Shown one piece after another: positions 34,238-43,408 of a stretch of 64,000 nt of DNA. Under the pieces are notes generated by a model, which was not told the origin of the DNA, ran no database searches, and was given only the letters and a program-made list of their open reading frames with translations. Made by a program: the position numbers and the translations under genes. The stretch spans positions 1-64,000 of the forward strand of contig CAZOJI010000023.1 in the NCBI GenBank assembly GCA_964580055.1. The letters run 5' to 3'. The first letter of the stretch is position 1. Every line of letters begins with the position of its first letter. The stretch comes from JBDGYW01 sp964580055. Lineage in GTDB: Bacteria; Gemmatimonadota; Gemmatimonadetes; Gemmatimonadales; GWC2-71-9.

Positions 34238-36031
34238 CTATCTGTCCACTCGCGCCAGGGTCTCGAGGCCGCAAGGGCCGTATGCAACGTATTTTCGAGT
34301 TTCCGCTATTAGGTCCATATGAGCGAGCACGTCACGCACGTCCTGATCATTGCTACGGGCCACGAACACGGTTGGTTGAGGGCACGCCAGCAATGCATCT
34401 CGCCACCAGTCCGCTTTCCGCAGCTGTGAACCCAAACCTCTGTACTCGCGGATGTGTCGCGTTAGGTAGTTGCTCGTAATCTCCGACCCATCGGCCGTCG
34501 CAACTGTTATGGTGCGTTGAAGGTAGAAAGGGAGCGATGGAGGAAACGCACCTACTCCGACTACCGGCGTTGCCGGACCGGTCGCACCGGCAATCGCTCT
34601 GGCCAAAGGCGCTGCGGAGCGGTCTTCGCCTATACCCTCCATGAGCCCGCGGCTGGAAACCGGTATAGCGGCCACAGGAAGCGAAAACGCTAGGAGAAGC
34701 ACATCCCATCTCTTATGAGCAAACCAGGCAAGAATGCCGGCCCCTACACAGACTGCTCCCAAAAACACCGCGGTTCCGGGGATGTGCGCCGCAACTCCGG
34801 GGCTTGCCGGGACGAAATTCGGGATGTGCGGGGCGGCAGCAAGAAAGAACAGGCCGAGCGCGGTGATCCCGCCGGCGCCCAGCCTCGCGCCCGGAAGAGC
34901 GTTGGGGCGAGCCTGCCATGCCGCCGCTACCAATAGGGCCACGGCCGGAACTAATGGTAGTACGTATTGCGGGCGCTTGGATTGAGATATCGTGAACAGC
35001 AGCAATGGCAGTACTATCCACAGCAACAGAAAGAAGATGCGACGGTCCAATCGGCCGGCTTCGTCACGATTGCTGATGAGAGTGGGGCCTGTTCCCGCTA
35101 CGACCAACGTCCAGGGAAGTGCCGCGGCAGGCAAGATCGTGAGGAAATACCATACCGGCCCCGTGCGATTCAGATTCGTCGTCGAGAAGCGTTGCAGCGT
35201 TTCGGTAACCAGCGCGTATTCCAAGAAATCGGGTACCCTCAACGAAACCGCCACGAGCCAAGGCGCGACTATCGCCAAGAAGAGCAGCACCGCGATCGGA
35301 TCGCCCAATGCCTTCCAAGCCCGATAGCGCCACGCAAAAGGGGCGGCGACCAGGAGCGGAAGCACAAGCGCGACGGGACCCTTGGTCAGCACTCCGAAAC
35401 CCATTGCCACCCAGGCAATGGCGGTCCAGCCCTCATGGGCGGTAGCGCGGTAGGTCGCTGGGGCGGTAGCGTCCTCATCCACGTCCTCGCAGCCGGGGTC
35501 CGTCGCGCCGGTTCCGCAATTGATTTCTCTTCCGCCCTTCCGCCCTTCCGCCCTTCCGCCTCTCATCCTCATCTCCACAGCCATGTAGAAGCTCACCAAA
35601 GCCGCAACGATGAAGAAAGTCAGGGCGCTGTCGAAGATCACGACACGCGCATAGGCAAGGGTGAACGGTGTGGATGCGGTGGCAACGGCCGCGACAATCC
35701 CCGCGCCACTTCCAAAAGCGGTTGTCCCGAACCATGCAACTAGAAGAACCGTCGCTACGGTGAAGAGCAATGAGGGAAGGCGCGCAGCAAATTCCGTCGG
35801 TCCGAGGAACCTCATCGAGGTCGCCCCGGCAGTGAAGTAGAGAATCGGCTTGTCCAGGTAAGGAAGGCCGTTCAAATGGGGTATCACGTAGTCGCCCGTT
35901 ACCCACATCTCCCTGGCCACCTCCGCGTTGCGCCCCTCGTCGGGGTCCAGCAGCGAATACCCCGCGATGTTATACGTGAGCCCGAAGGTGCATACCGCAA
36001 AGCAAGCAATCAGAGAGATCTTCTTGACCAT
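34238..36031 (-). CDS. GT39/ArnT-like membrane glycosyltransferase with repeat-coded insert
   Basis: 597 residues, about 12 membrane helices. The first periplasmic loop carries LDPDEGRNAEVA, the acidic motif that coordinates metal and the lipid-linked donor in ArnT/PMT enzymes, followed by GDYVIPHLNGLPYLDKPIL. It transfers a sugar from a polyprenyl-phosphate donor to lipid A or another acceptor in the periplasm. Residues about 155-200 between helices are polar (GGRAEGRKGGRE, then D/T/A-rich) and are encoded by TTCCGCCC and GGCGGTAG repeats, unlike the rest. ATG nine codons into the frame was taken as start. asnB follows after 3 bases. Confidence 0.88.
   Translation of the reverse strand: MVKKISLIACFAVCTFGLTYNIAGYSLLDPDEGRNAEVAREMWVTGDYVIPHLNGLPYLDKPILYFTAGATSMRFLGPTEFAARLPSLLFTVATVLLVAWFGTTAFGSGAGIVAAVATASTPFTLAYARVVIFDSALTFFIVAALVSFYMAVEMRMRGGRAEGRKGGREINCGTGATDPGCEDVDEDATAPATYRATAHEGWTAIAWVAMGFGVLTKGPVALVLPLLVAAPFAWRYRAWKALGDPIAVLLFLAIVAPWLVAVSLRVPDFLEYALVTETLQRFSTTNLNRTGPVWYFLTILPAAALPWTLVVAGTGPTLISNRDEAGRLDRRIFFLLLWIVLPLLLFTISQSKRPQYVLPLVPAVALLVAAAWQARPNALPGARLGAGGITALGLFFLAAAPHIPNFVPASPGVAAHIPGTAVFLGAVCVGAGILAWFAHKRWDVLLLAFSLPVAAIPVSSRGLMEGIGEDRSAAPLARAIAGATGPATPVVGVGAFPPSLPFYLQRTITVATADGSEITSNYLTRHIREYRGLGSQLRKADWWRDALLACPQPTVFVARSNDQDVRDVLAHMDLIAETRKYVAYGPCGLETLARVDR
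35437..35560. repeat. Short tandem repeats inside the glycosyltransferase gene
   Basis: TTCCGCCC occurs almost four times in a row (35530-35560). About 70-90 bp away lie three copies of a GCGGTAG-containing unit (35437-35469), two of them as GGGCGGTAG, the same unit as in the gap at 10158-10177. The reading frame is kept. Confidence 0.7.
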
Positions 36032-36085
36032 GGAATCGGGGAGGCAAATGGGTGGCAAGAACGGGCCTATCGACTCGATAGCTCC

Positions 36086-36511
36086 TCAGTGCTGTGTGGT
36101 GCTCGGCGGAGCCTGAGGATTGGGGCCCTGCGCCACCGAAATCGGAACAACCGTATTGAGTTTCGAGTCTATGTCGATCTCGAACCGATACTGACCTGGC
36201 TTCTGGAAGGGCACATCGAACGCAAGCACTGCACCAGCCTCCACTTCCAGCACACCGGCGGGCGGTTCAGGGAAGTTCACCGTCCCTTCACCGCTGATTA
36301 TCTGTTCGTCGTCCTCATTGAGGAGGCGAATTCTCACTCCGTGATTGCCCACTTCGGTTCTCGTTCCCTTGAGTCGGATAACGAGGTGAAGCCTCGGATG
36401 TACCGTGGGAAACTGCTGCACCCAGATGTGATGGAAGACTCCGATTACGGAAAGCTTCCCGAATTGATCGACGAGTGCGTAGTCGCAGACCACGGCGAAG
36501 TCGATGTCCAT
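36086..36511 (-). CDS. DUF6941 family protein
   Basis: 141 residues, no signal peptide. The N-terminus (DFAVVCDYALVDQFGKLSVIGVFHHIW) is the signature of DUF6941, a family without known function in Gemmatimonadota and other environmental phyla. The rest is beta-rich with VRIRLLNEDDEQI and PGQYRFEIDIDS, and ends in a proline-rich tail. It lies between nth and the glycosyltransferase in the same direction with gaps of about 50 bp. Confidence 0.78.
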   Translation of the reverse strand: MDIDFAVVCDYALVDQFGKLSVIGVFHHIWVQQFPTVHPRLHLVIRLKGTRTEVGNHGVRIRLLNEDDEQIISGEGTVNFPEPPAGVLEVEAGAVLAFDVPFQKPGQYRFEIDIDSKLNTVVPISVAQGPNPQAPPSTTQH

Positions 36512-36558
36512 GACGTGTTTTCCTCAGTCGGTGGAATTGTCAGAGCAGAGACGGACGT

Positions 36559-37194
36559 TCACAGCAGGCTGCCGGGACAGAGATCGATGAGAGCGCAACT
36601 CTCGCACTTAGGATTCCTCGCGAGGCAAACGGCGCGGCCGTGGTGAATGAGCAAATGCGGCCACAGGGTCCAATCGCTCTTCGGGACGACCTCAATCAGA
36701 TCCTTCTCGATCTTGACTGGATCTTGGCTTTGAGTGAGACCCAGACGCTTGGAAATGCGTTTGACGTGCGTGTCAACCACGATCCCCTCATCGATTCCAT
36801 ACGCATTGCCAAGTACTACATTGGCCGTTTTTCTTCCCACGCCGGGCAGCTTCACAAGCTCGTCGATCGATCTGGGAACTCCTCCGTCGTGCCGCTCGAC
36901 CAGGGCTTCGGCCATAGCGATGATCGATTTTGTCTTGTTTCGAAAGAACCCCGTCGATCGGATCCTGTCCTCAAGGATCTCCGGGTCGGCATCTGCGTAG
37001 TCCTGTGCGCTTCGGTACTCTCGAAAGAGTGTCTTCGTCACTTCGTTTACTCGTTTGTCCGTACACTGCGCGCTGAGGATCGTTGCAACGAGCAGCTCCA
37101 GCGGGTCTGCGTGCCTCAACGAACATCCCGCGCCGGGATACAGCTGCTTCAGCCTCTTCAGAATCGGCTTGATTCGGTCTTTCGCCGGTTTCAT
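36559..37194 (-). CDS. nth: Endonuclease III
   Basis: 211 residues, the same length as E. coli Nth. DNA glycosylase/AP lyase for oxidised pyrimidines in base-excision repair. The helix-hairpin-helix LPGVGRKTANVVL contains the catalytic lysine, and the catalytic aspartate is in VDTHVKR. The 4Fe-4S cluster ligands C-x6-C-x2-C-x5-C are complete at the C-terminus (CLARNPKCESCALIDLC). The ATG at 37194 overlaps the hydrolase stop (ATGA). Confidence 0.95.
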   Translation of the reverse strand: MKPAKDRIKPILKRLKQLYPGAGCSLRHADPLELLVATILSAQCTDKRVNEVTKTLFREYRSAQDYADADPEILEDRIRSTGFFRNKTKSIIAMAEALVERHDGGVPRSIDELVKLPGVGRKTANVVLGNAYGIDEGIVVDTHVKRISKRLGLTQSQDPVKIEKDLIEVVPKSDWTLWPHLLIHHGRAVCLARNPKCESCALIDLCPGSLL

Positions 37195-38036
37195 GTAGCG
37201 GTATTCCCCTCGTGCCTCGCCCACCCGCAGGTAGCTACCCGCGCGACCTGCAGAAACCGCTCATACTCTTCGAAGAACGGCATGTGACCAGAGTTCTCGA
37301 AAAACTCGAGTCGAGCGTCGAGCGACCTCGCGATCTGCCGGGAAGAAGACGGCGGAATCAAATCGAAACGCCCGTGTATAATGAACGCGTCCAGAGTCAA
37401 CCTCGAGACGGCGTCCGTGAGATCATAGTCGCCCAGACTCCGCCAAACGGCTTCTCTCACCCTGTGGTTGATCGAGTACGTGCGCAATCCGTCGGGAAGC
37501 CTCGGTTCCTTGAGGAAGGGTGCCATAGTCAACTCCAGCGCACGCCGGCGGAACGCCACCGGGTTACTCCTGCGCAGGCCCGAACGAACGAGTTCTCGCT
37601 GCTTGCGTTGGATTTCCAGATCCGACATTCTCGAACTCAGGCGATCGAGAAACTGCCTTCGATCAGCCGAGCTGATGCAGGCAGGTGCTATCAGTAACAC
37701 ACGTTGCAGCCTCCCCGCATACTCCATGGCGTACAACAACGAGAGAAGGGCGCCCCAGGAGTGAGCTATGACGGTTGCTCTCTCTATCTCCCAGTAGTCG
37801 AGAAGGCCCTCGAGATCTTCGACATGGTGCCTCCATCCGAGCGGCGCCTCGGGCGCCACCTTGGATTCCCCGCATCCGCGTTGGTCGTAGTATCGCAGTC
37901 TCAGCCCTCGGGCGAGGCCGTCAAGTGCGGGCAGCAGTGAAAGATGGCTGGCACCAGGTCCGCCGTGAATGACAACAACCTCGCGGCCGGCGCCTACGGA
38001 CCGCGTGTATATGTCTGCACCATTCACCCGAACCAT
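37191..38036 (-). CDS. Proline iminopeptidase-like alpha/beta hydrolase
   Basis: 281 residues. Oxyanion motif HGGPGASHL, DQRGCGES, the nucleophile elbow AHSWGALLS, Asp in HGRFDLIPP and His in SGHMPFFEE form a complete triad. The HGGPG and DQRGCGxS motifs are those of the prolyl aminopeptidase (S33) group, though small hydrolases of other specificity share them. ATG at 38036 was chosen because a strong terminator hairpin ends at 38106 just ahead of an alternative GTG at 38099. The 3' end overlaps nth. Confidence 0.82.
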   Translation of the reverse strand: MVRVNGADIYTRSVGAGREVVVIHGGPGASHLSLLPALDGLARGLRLRYYDQRGCGESKVAPEAPLGWRHHVEDLEGLLDYWEIERATVIAHSWGALLSLLYAMEYAGRLQRVLLIAPACISSADRRQFLDRLSSRMSDLEIQRKQRELVRSGLRRSNPVAFRRRALELTMAPFLKEPRLPDGLRTYSINHRVREAVWRSLGDYDLTDAVSRLTLDAFIIHGRFDLIPPSSSRQIARSLDARLEFFENSGHMPFFEEYERFLQVARVATCGWARHEGNTAT

Positions 38037-38105
38037 TTGGCTCGCCGGCCTGATTGGCGCTTGGCTAGTCAGAGTTGGTTTGCCCAATAGCCGCTCCACA
38101 ACAAC

Positions 38106-38138
38106 CTGACCGAACAGCCATGTTGGCTGCTCGGTCAG
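38106..38138 (-). terminator. Strong hairpin, probable terminator of pepD
   Basis: A 15-bp stem (38106-38120 with 38124-38138) with one A-C mismatch and a 3-nt loop lies 25 bases after the pepD stop. On the minus strand it is followed by GTTGTTGT, an imperfect T tract. Confidence 0.6.
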
Positions 38139-38162
38139 TGTCGAGTGGTGGTGGCTTCAGAA

Positions 38163-39626
38163 TCAGGCTCCCCTTGCGAGTTCGGCCAACACCGCTGACA
38201 AGAGATGGTAGAACTGTTCGACAGTGTCGATCTTGACTCGCTCGTCAGGCGAATGGGGAAACTCGATGCGTGGACCGAGAGAAATCATATCCATTCCATC
38301 GAGCTTCTCACCAATTATCCCGCATTCGAGTCCAGCGTGGATTGCCTTGACTTCCGGTTCTGAGCCGAGTTCACGTTTGTGGATATCCCGCACGATCTTG
38401 AGCAACAGGGAATCCAGATTTGGTTTCCAGCCCGGGTAGCTGTCTCCCTCTGCCACCTCTGCGCCTGCCAGTTCGCCGCTAGCCCTGATTCGTTGCCGCA
38501 GCGCCGCCAGCGCCGTCTCCACGGAAGACCTGCTACTCATACCGATGGTGAGTGAACCGTCTCCCGAAGTCACCGTTGCCAAGTTCGTGCTCGTCTCGAC
38601 CAGCTCAGGGATATCGTAGCTCATTGCCAAGGGACCGTGCGGCAAAGCCGTGACCAGCCGCAGAGTCGTCAAAGTGGTTGCCTCGTGCCATACTTCCACG
38701 GGTGAGTCAACATCCTTGACGTCGTTGCTCATATCCGGCTCCGCCGGTTTGAATTCCTCCTGGATGGCGGAGATTTCCTTGGCGAATGCGGTCTTGAAGT
38801 CATCCAGCGAGTCTTGCGGAACGACGACCTTGGCGAAAGCCTCTCGCGGGATTGCGTTGTGTGCGCTGCCGCCGCTCAGAGCCACGAGGTGCAGATTGGG
38901 TCCTTGGAGCGCCACTGCGTAGATGGCTCTGGCGAGTAATTTGATTGCGTTCCCGCGCTGCAAATCGATATCGCAGCCGGAATGTCCACCTTTGAGGCCT
39001 TGCAGGCTGATCTCGACTGCCGCACAGCGAGGCGGAGTCTGGATCACCTGAACTGGAATGGTCAGATGGCTGTCTCCACCGCCGGCGCAGCCCACATAGA
39101 GGACTCCTTCCTCCTCTGAGTCGAGATTCAGGAGCGTCCTGCCCGTGATCATAGCAGCATCAATTCCGGCCGCTCCTGTCAGGCCGGTTTCCTCGTCCAC
39201 CGTGAAAAGCAATTCGAGTGGCCCGTGGGTAAGATCCTCGGCTTCGAGGACGGCCAAAGCAGCGGCTATACCGATGCCGTTGTCAGCTCCCAAGGTAGTG
39301 CCGACCGCGGTGAGGTAATCCCCGTCTAGCTCGGGCTCGAGAGGATCCTTCTCGAAGTCGTGATCCACGTCCGAGTTCTTTTCGTTCACCATATCCATGT
39401 GGTTCTGCAATACCGTAACGGGGGCGTCCTCGAACCCCGCAGTACCCGGCTTGCGAACCATCAGGTTCCCCATTGCATCGACCTTATGCTGGAGACCCGC
39501 ACGCTCTGCTATGCCGATTATATGCTCCCGCACAGCAGCTTCGTTACCTGAGCCACGCGGTATGGTGAGTATCTGATCGAAATGCCGCCACAATGCCCGC
39601 GGCTCGAGCGTTTCAACGAATGTCAT
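38163..39626 (-). CDS. pepD: Aminoacyl-histidine dipeptidase (cytosol non-specific dipeptidase)
   Basis: 487 residues, M20C metallopeptidase. Zinc ligands and catalytic residues lie in LQNHMDMVNEK, GTTLGADNGIGIA, DEETGLTGA and LDSEEEG; the inserted dimerisation domain follows at about 200-390. It hydrolyses a wide range of dipeptides. AGGAGGG precedes the ATG. It diverges from an OPT peptide transporter across 184 bp, suggesting a shared control region for peptide uptake and breakdown. Confidence 0.94.
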   Translation of the reverse strand: MTFVETLEPRALWRHFDQILTIPRGSGNEAAVREHIIGIAERAGLQHKVDAMGNLMVRKPGTAGFEDAPVTVLQNHMDMVNEKNSDVDHDFEKDPLEPELDGDYLTAVGTTLGADNGIGIAAALAVLEAEDLTHGPLELLFTVDEETGLTGAAGIDAAMITGRTLLNLDSEEEGVLYVGCAGGGDSHLTIPVQVIQTPPRCAAVEISLQGLKGGHSGCDIDLQRGNAIKLLARAIYAVALQGPNLHLVALSGGSAHNAIPREAFAKVVVPQDSLDDFKTAFAKEISAIQEEFKPAEPDMSNDVKDVDSPVEVWHEATTLTTLRLVTALPHGPLAMSYDIPELVETSTNLATVTSGDGSLTIGMSSRSSVETALAALRQRIRASGELAGAEVAEGDSYPGWKPNLDSLLLKIVRDIHKRELGSEPEVKAIHAGLECGIIGEKLDGMDMISLGPRIEFPHSPDERVKIDTVEQFYHLLSAVLAELARGA

Positions 39627-39744
39627 ATTTCGTTCCCTCCTTGAAGTCCGAATTCTACTGCGGGAGACGCTGCTGCACGAGAGGTGAATCCCACACCATC
39701 CATCTGGGGCTGCAGGTGAGGCTCCTGTCAGCGTGTTCGGCTAT

Positions 39745-39774
39745 TTGACAGGGCTTTGCAACTTCGGCTACAAT
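39745..39774 (+). promoter_or_regulatory. Sigma-70-type promoter of the OPT transporter
   Basis: TTGACA (39745-39750), an exact consensus -35 box, is followed 18 bp later by TACAAT (39769-39774). Transcription would begin near 39781, about 30 nt ahead of the ATG at 39811. Confidence 0.65.
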
Positions 39775-39810
39775 GTGCGGATTCCAACCACTCGCACGAG
39801 GATGCCCCTC

Positions 39811-41769
39811 ATGGAGAACAAGCCTTTCACTCCCTTTGTTCCTGCGTCCAAGGACTTGCCGGAACTCACACTGAAAGCGGTATTGTTGGGTGCCATCATG
39901 GCCGTCACGCTTGGCGCGGCGAATGCCTACGTTGGTATGACGGCAGGTTTGACTGTTGCTGCCACATTCCCCGCCGCCGTGGTAGCTATGGCGGCTCTTC
40001 GAGGGTTGGGCGGTTCGATCCTCGAGGAGAACATCGCCCGTACGACTGCCTCGGTTGGGGAGGCGCTCGTGGCAGGTGCGATATTCACGATCCCGGCATT
40101 CATAATCTCCGGAGCCTGGGACGAACTCCACTACTTCGAGAGCACCGCCATAATGCTGATCGGGGGTGTCCTCGGCGTGCTGTTCGTGATCGTATTGCGA
40201 CGCACCTTGGTGGTGGAGGCCGATCTGCCCTTCCCGGAGGCTGTCGCCGCGGCGGAGATAGTGAAGGCAGGTCAGGGCGGTCAGACGGGGGCATTGCACC
40301 TCTTTGGCGCAATGGGGATTGCGGCGTTTTGGGAGTTGCTCAAGAACAGCAACGGCATCCAATACGTTCAGGCGAGTTCGCAACGTTTCTTCACCCTCGG
40401 CCGCTCGGCTATCGACATTCTCCAGGAGAGGTTCGAATACGTCGGTGGAATGCTGTTGGCGACGCCCTCTGCGTCTCCAATGCTGATGGGCGTCGGGTTC
40501 ATAGTCGGCACCAAGATCTCGGCGGTGCTGTTCTCGGGCGCAGTCATGGGCTGGTTGTTGATGGTCCCTCTGGCGCTGTTTCTGAACCCGGGTCTGGATG
40601 CTGCTCTCGGCACGGATTCGAGCATGCTCGATCTGGCGAATTCGGTCTGGGCCAATCAGGTCAGGCCGCTGGCCGTCGGGACCATGATCGTTGCGGCATT
40701 CTACACGTTGTGGAATCTCAGAACCTCGCTGGTAACAGGTATTTCCAAGGCTATCAAGAATATAGGTTTGGTGGCGGAGGGTGCAGCAGCCGATCGCACC
40801 GAAATAGACATCAACCTCAAGAAGGTCTTCATAGCGGTGCTCGGAGTGGCCGTTGCTGTGTTCTTCTTGTATCTGCACTTCTCGCACTCGTTGGCCGGTG
40901 CGTTGACGCTCACGATAGTCATGGTCATCATCGGTTTCCTTTTCGCAGCGGTGGCCGGCTATCTCGTGGCGCTCATCGGTAGCTCGAATAATCCTATCTC
41001 CGGACTCACCCTGAGCGCGTTGATAATCGCAGCGGTTCTCATGGTGTTGCTCGGCTTGACGGACGTGCGAGGGGTGGCTGCGGTTTTGGCAGTGGCCGGT
41101 ATAGTCTGCTGCGCCGCAGGTATTGCCGGGGACATGATGCAGGACCTCAAGGTAGGGCATATCTTGGGCGGCACTCCCTATCGAATGCAGATCGGCGAGA
41201 TCATCGGCGTGATATTCGCGGCGCTCGTACTCACGTTCCCACTAATGGCACTGCACCGGGCCTACGTGATCGGATCTGCCGCTCTTCCAGCCCCTCAGGC
41301 GGGACTCATGGCCCTGATGGCACAGGGAATCGTTGCCGGCGAAATGGCATGGCCGCTGGTGATTGCGGGCATGTTCCTAGCGCTCGGCCTGATCCTCATC
41401 AACGCGCCCGCACCTATGCTCGTGGCGGTAGGCATGTACCTGCCTTTCGAATCCACTTCGGCGATATTCGTGGGTGGCCTGATCAAGTGGGTGTTCGACC
41501 GTCGGCTCAAGAATCAGGGGGCGACAGGGGAAGAAAGAACCCGCGCCACCAATACGGGCATACTGCTCTCGTCAGGATTCATAGCAGGCGAATCCCTCAT
41601 GGCCGTCGTGCTGGCGCTGCTGGTAATTGGCGGGGACTTCATGCCGTCATTGCTGGGCTTCCAGGCACTGAGCTTCGGGTTCGAGCCAAACCTCTACCTC
41701 AGCCTGATCGCCTATCCCGCTGTATTGTTGCTGTTGGCGTGGTTCACGATCGGCAAGATGCGGGACTAG
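39811..41769 (+). CDS. OPT family oligopeptide transporter
   Basis: 652 residues with about 14-16 membrane helices. The N-terminal region (LTLKAVLLGAIMAVTLGAANAYVGMTAGLTVAATFPAAVV, split over two helices) and the central GSSNNPISGLTLSALI segment are hallmarks of the prokaryotic OPT (PTR2/YgjG-like) branch, proton-coupled importers of small peptides or metal chelates. The ATG at 39811 is preceded by GAGG; an ATG nine bases earlier is possible. It is divergent from pepD. Confidence 0.93.
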   Translation: MENKPFTPFVPASKDLPELTLKAVLLGAIMAVTLGAANAYVGMTAGLTVAATFPAAVVAMAALRGLGGSILEENIARTTASVGEALVAGAIFTIPAFIISGAWDELHYFESTAIMLIGGVLGVLFVIVLRRTLVVEADLPFPEAVAAAEIVKAGQGGQTGALHLFGAMGIAAFWELLKNSNGIQYVQASSQRFFTLGRSAIDILQERFEYVGGMLLATPSASPMLMGVGFIVGTKISAVLFSGAVMGWLLMVPLALFLNPGLDAALGTDSSMLDLANSVWANQVRPLAVGTMIVAAFYTLWNLRTSLVTGISKAIKNIGLVAEGAAADRTEIDINLKKVFIAVLGVAVAVFFLYLHFSHSLAGALTLTIVMVIIGFLFAAVAGYLVALIGSSNNPISGLTLSALIIAAVLMVLLGLTDVRGVAAVLAVAGIVCCAAGIAGDMMQDLKVGHILGGTPYRMQIGEIIGVIFAALVLTFPLMALHRAYVIGSAALPAPQAGLMALMAQGIVAGEMAWPLVIAGMFLALGLILINAPAPMLVAVGMYLPFESTSAIFVGGLIKWVFDRRLKNQGATGEERTRATNTGILLSSGFIAGESLMAVVLALLVIGGDFMPSLLGFQALSFGFEPNLYLSLIAYPAVLLLLAWFTIGKMRD

Positions 41770-41885
41770 GGCATCGCTGACACCCCGGCGGGGTATTGAG
41801 CGCCAGCGTTTCGTCACGCAACCGCCTCGCGGTCTCCAGCGGGGCGGCCCGCTGCCTCGGAATCGTAGATCGGGAATGAACCGGC

Positions 41886-42293
41886 ATGTGGAAACGTCGT
41901 CGTCACGATGAACTCGAATCGGTAAACCTTCTCGAGTTGACCCCCGTCAGGCTCGCTGAGTGGACTGAACGAGGTGACCGAGTGGTGCTGGAGCGTCCCC
42001 GACCGGCAAAGCGGGGTCCGGCCGGCCTGGTAGAACGGCTGCTCTTTTTGCTGTCAGCCAGGCGTATCCGCCTCGATGCGCTTGGCAGTTACGCCTGGTT
42101 GCGCATCGATGGGAAAAAAACGGTGGGTCAGGTGGCGACCGTGCTGCGGGAGGAATTCGGGAGCGAGGTCGAACCCGTCGAGGATAGACTCGGACACCTC
42201 GTCAGGATTCTCCGGAGCGAAGGATTGGTGGCCTATCGCGGTTGGGACGATGCGCTGTTGGCCAAGAGCGCCGGCGCAAGTCAGTCAGATTAG
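41886..42293 (+). CDS. PqqD-like protein (RiPP recognition element fold)
   Basis: 135 residues. The opening NLLELTPVRLAEW and the later RIRLDALGSYAWLRIDGKKTVGQVATVLREEFG match PqqD-like domains, a winged helix-turn-helix that in peptide natural-product pathways binds leader peptides. An insertion of about 30 residues (rich in R, P and L) sits between the first strands and the helices, as in other Gemmatimonadota copies. No radical-SAM enzyme, precursor peptide or other maturation gene is nearby, so the partner is unknown. It is convergent with the pseudopilin genes (17-bp gap). Confidence 0.75.
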   Translation: MWKRRRHDELESVNLLELTPVRLAEWTERGDRVVLERPRPAKRGPAGLVERLLFLLSARRIRLDALGSYAWLRIDGKKTVGQVATVLREEFGSEVEPVEDRLGHLVRILRSEGLVAYRGWDDALLAKSAGASQSD

Positions 42294-42310
42294 TGAGCCT
42301 TCTTTCGAGG

Positions 42311-43405
42311 TCAATACACTGCCCAATTGTCTATCCACGCGTTGCCTATCGGCACGAAACCCACGAGGGAATTGAGCGCGTTGCGGACCTCGCATTCATG
42401 GTACTCGTGGAAATCTCCGATCCCTCCACCCATCTGTCCCATGAGCGGCGACATACCGAGTAGTACGTTCAACCCGGTTACGGTAACGCCTCGAAGTGCC
42501 GTGAACATCGTATTTGAGACTATGCGGCCTCCTACCAGGACAATCCCCCGCCAGGAGAAGAAGAATCCGTTCAGGGTGAGATCTCCGGTCACCATCAGCA
42601 GCCCGTAACCACCTGCATCGCTGACGGTGAGATCTCCGGTCACCAGCATCGTGGGATAGGAGCTATCCCAGGAGCGGAATGTATCGTATTCGGCATCGAA
42701 ATCGCCATTCACGATGCTTTCCCAGTCGATTTCGGTATCGGTGGCCACGCTGAGTCCCGTACCCTGCGGAAGCAAGGCTGGCGATCCCGTGAGCACGTCG
42801 AAGTCGCTTGCGCTCGGCGTTGTGTCGCCCGGGAAGGTCAGGGTGTCGAGTGGTACGCGAACACCCGGCACGCTGGGTGCCGTGCCACACTGATTGTTGC
42901 CGTAAACCCTAACGCGGCCGAGCCCGACGGAATCCACCTGAACACCGTTCGCCGCCGTGATTGCGCCTATAGCCCCCCCGCTCAACTTCATGGCGGCGCT
43001 TTGCCACTGGGCGAACTGCGCCACCGTTCGCTGAGCCTGCGGATCGGAGCCTCGTGTGGGCTCGATCAGAAACCCGGTTGACCGCACTATGTACAGTTCC
43101 GGTTCCATTGTGTCGGCCGGGCTGCGAACCTTGTAGGCCAGTACATCGGCGTAGCCGTCTGTGACATTGATCCTCAGGGAATCTCCGTCCGGGGGGCGAA
43201 CGTTGATCGAATCGTAGTAGACGAAGTAGCGATTCAGGCCGCTCTGAGCCACCGCGAATGCAGTCACGGTGGCTCCGCTGCTCTCGGCGATTATCCGATC
43301 TGCCCGGACGCGAACGTGAGCCGCCGCGATCAACATGGTCATGACTGTCACAACCAAGATCGTCAAAGGCAGAGCAAAGCCACGTTCGCTGCTCAGGGAT
43401 ACCAT
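42311..43405 (-). CDS. PilX-like type IV pilus/pseudopilin assembly protein
   Basis: 364 residues. The N-terminus (SSERGFALPLTILVVTVMTMLIAAAHV) is a prepilin-like leader ending RG before F, with Leu where Glu5 is often found, as in PilX/GspK-type proteins. A long extracytoplasmic beta-rich region follows, including GDLTVSDAGGYGLLMVTGDLTLNG. It is the last gene in a four-gene minor-pilin operon, 3 bases after the PilW-like stop. Confidence 0.75.
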   Translation of the reverse strand: MVSLSSERGFALPLTILVVTVMTMLIAAAHVRVRADRIIAESSGATVTAFAVAQSGLNRYFVYYDSINVRPPDGDSLRINVTDGYADVLAYKVRSPADTMEPELYIVRSTGFLIEPTRGSDPQAQRTVAQFAQWQSAAMKLSGGAIGAITAANGVQVDSVGLGRVRVYGNNQCGTAPSVPGVRVPLDTLTFPGDTTPSASDFDVLTGSPALLPQGTGLSVATDTEIDWESIVNGDFDAEYDTFRSWDSSYPTMLVTGDLTVSDAGGYGLLMVTGDLTLNGFFFSWRGIVLVGGRIVSNTMFTALRGVTVTGLNVLLGMSPLMGQMGGGIGDFHEYHECEVRNALNSLVGFVPIGNAWIDNWAVY

Positions 43406-43408
43406 CCG

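Noticed and set aside
39655..41160. A 501-codon open frame on the strand opposite the OPT transporter
   Set aside because: Its translation is H/Q/R/D-rich with no family resemblance, typical of the antisense of a hydrophobic gene; the OPT frame is unmistakable.
41837..41854. Hairpin CAGCGGG/CCCGCTG between the OPT and PqqD-like genes
   Set aside because: A 7-bp stem without a T tract; too common in G/C-rich DNA to call a terminator.
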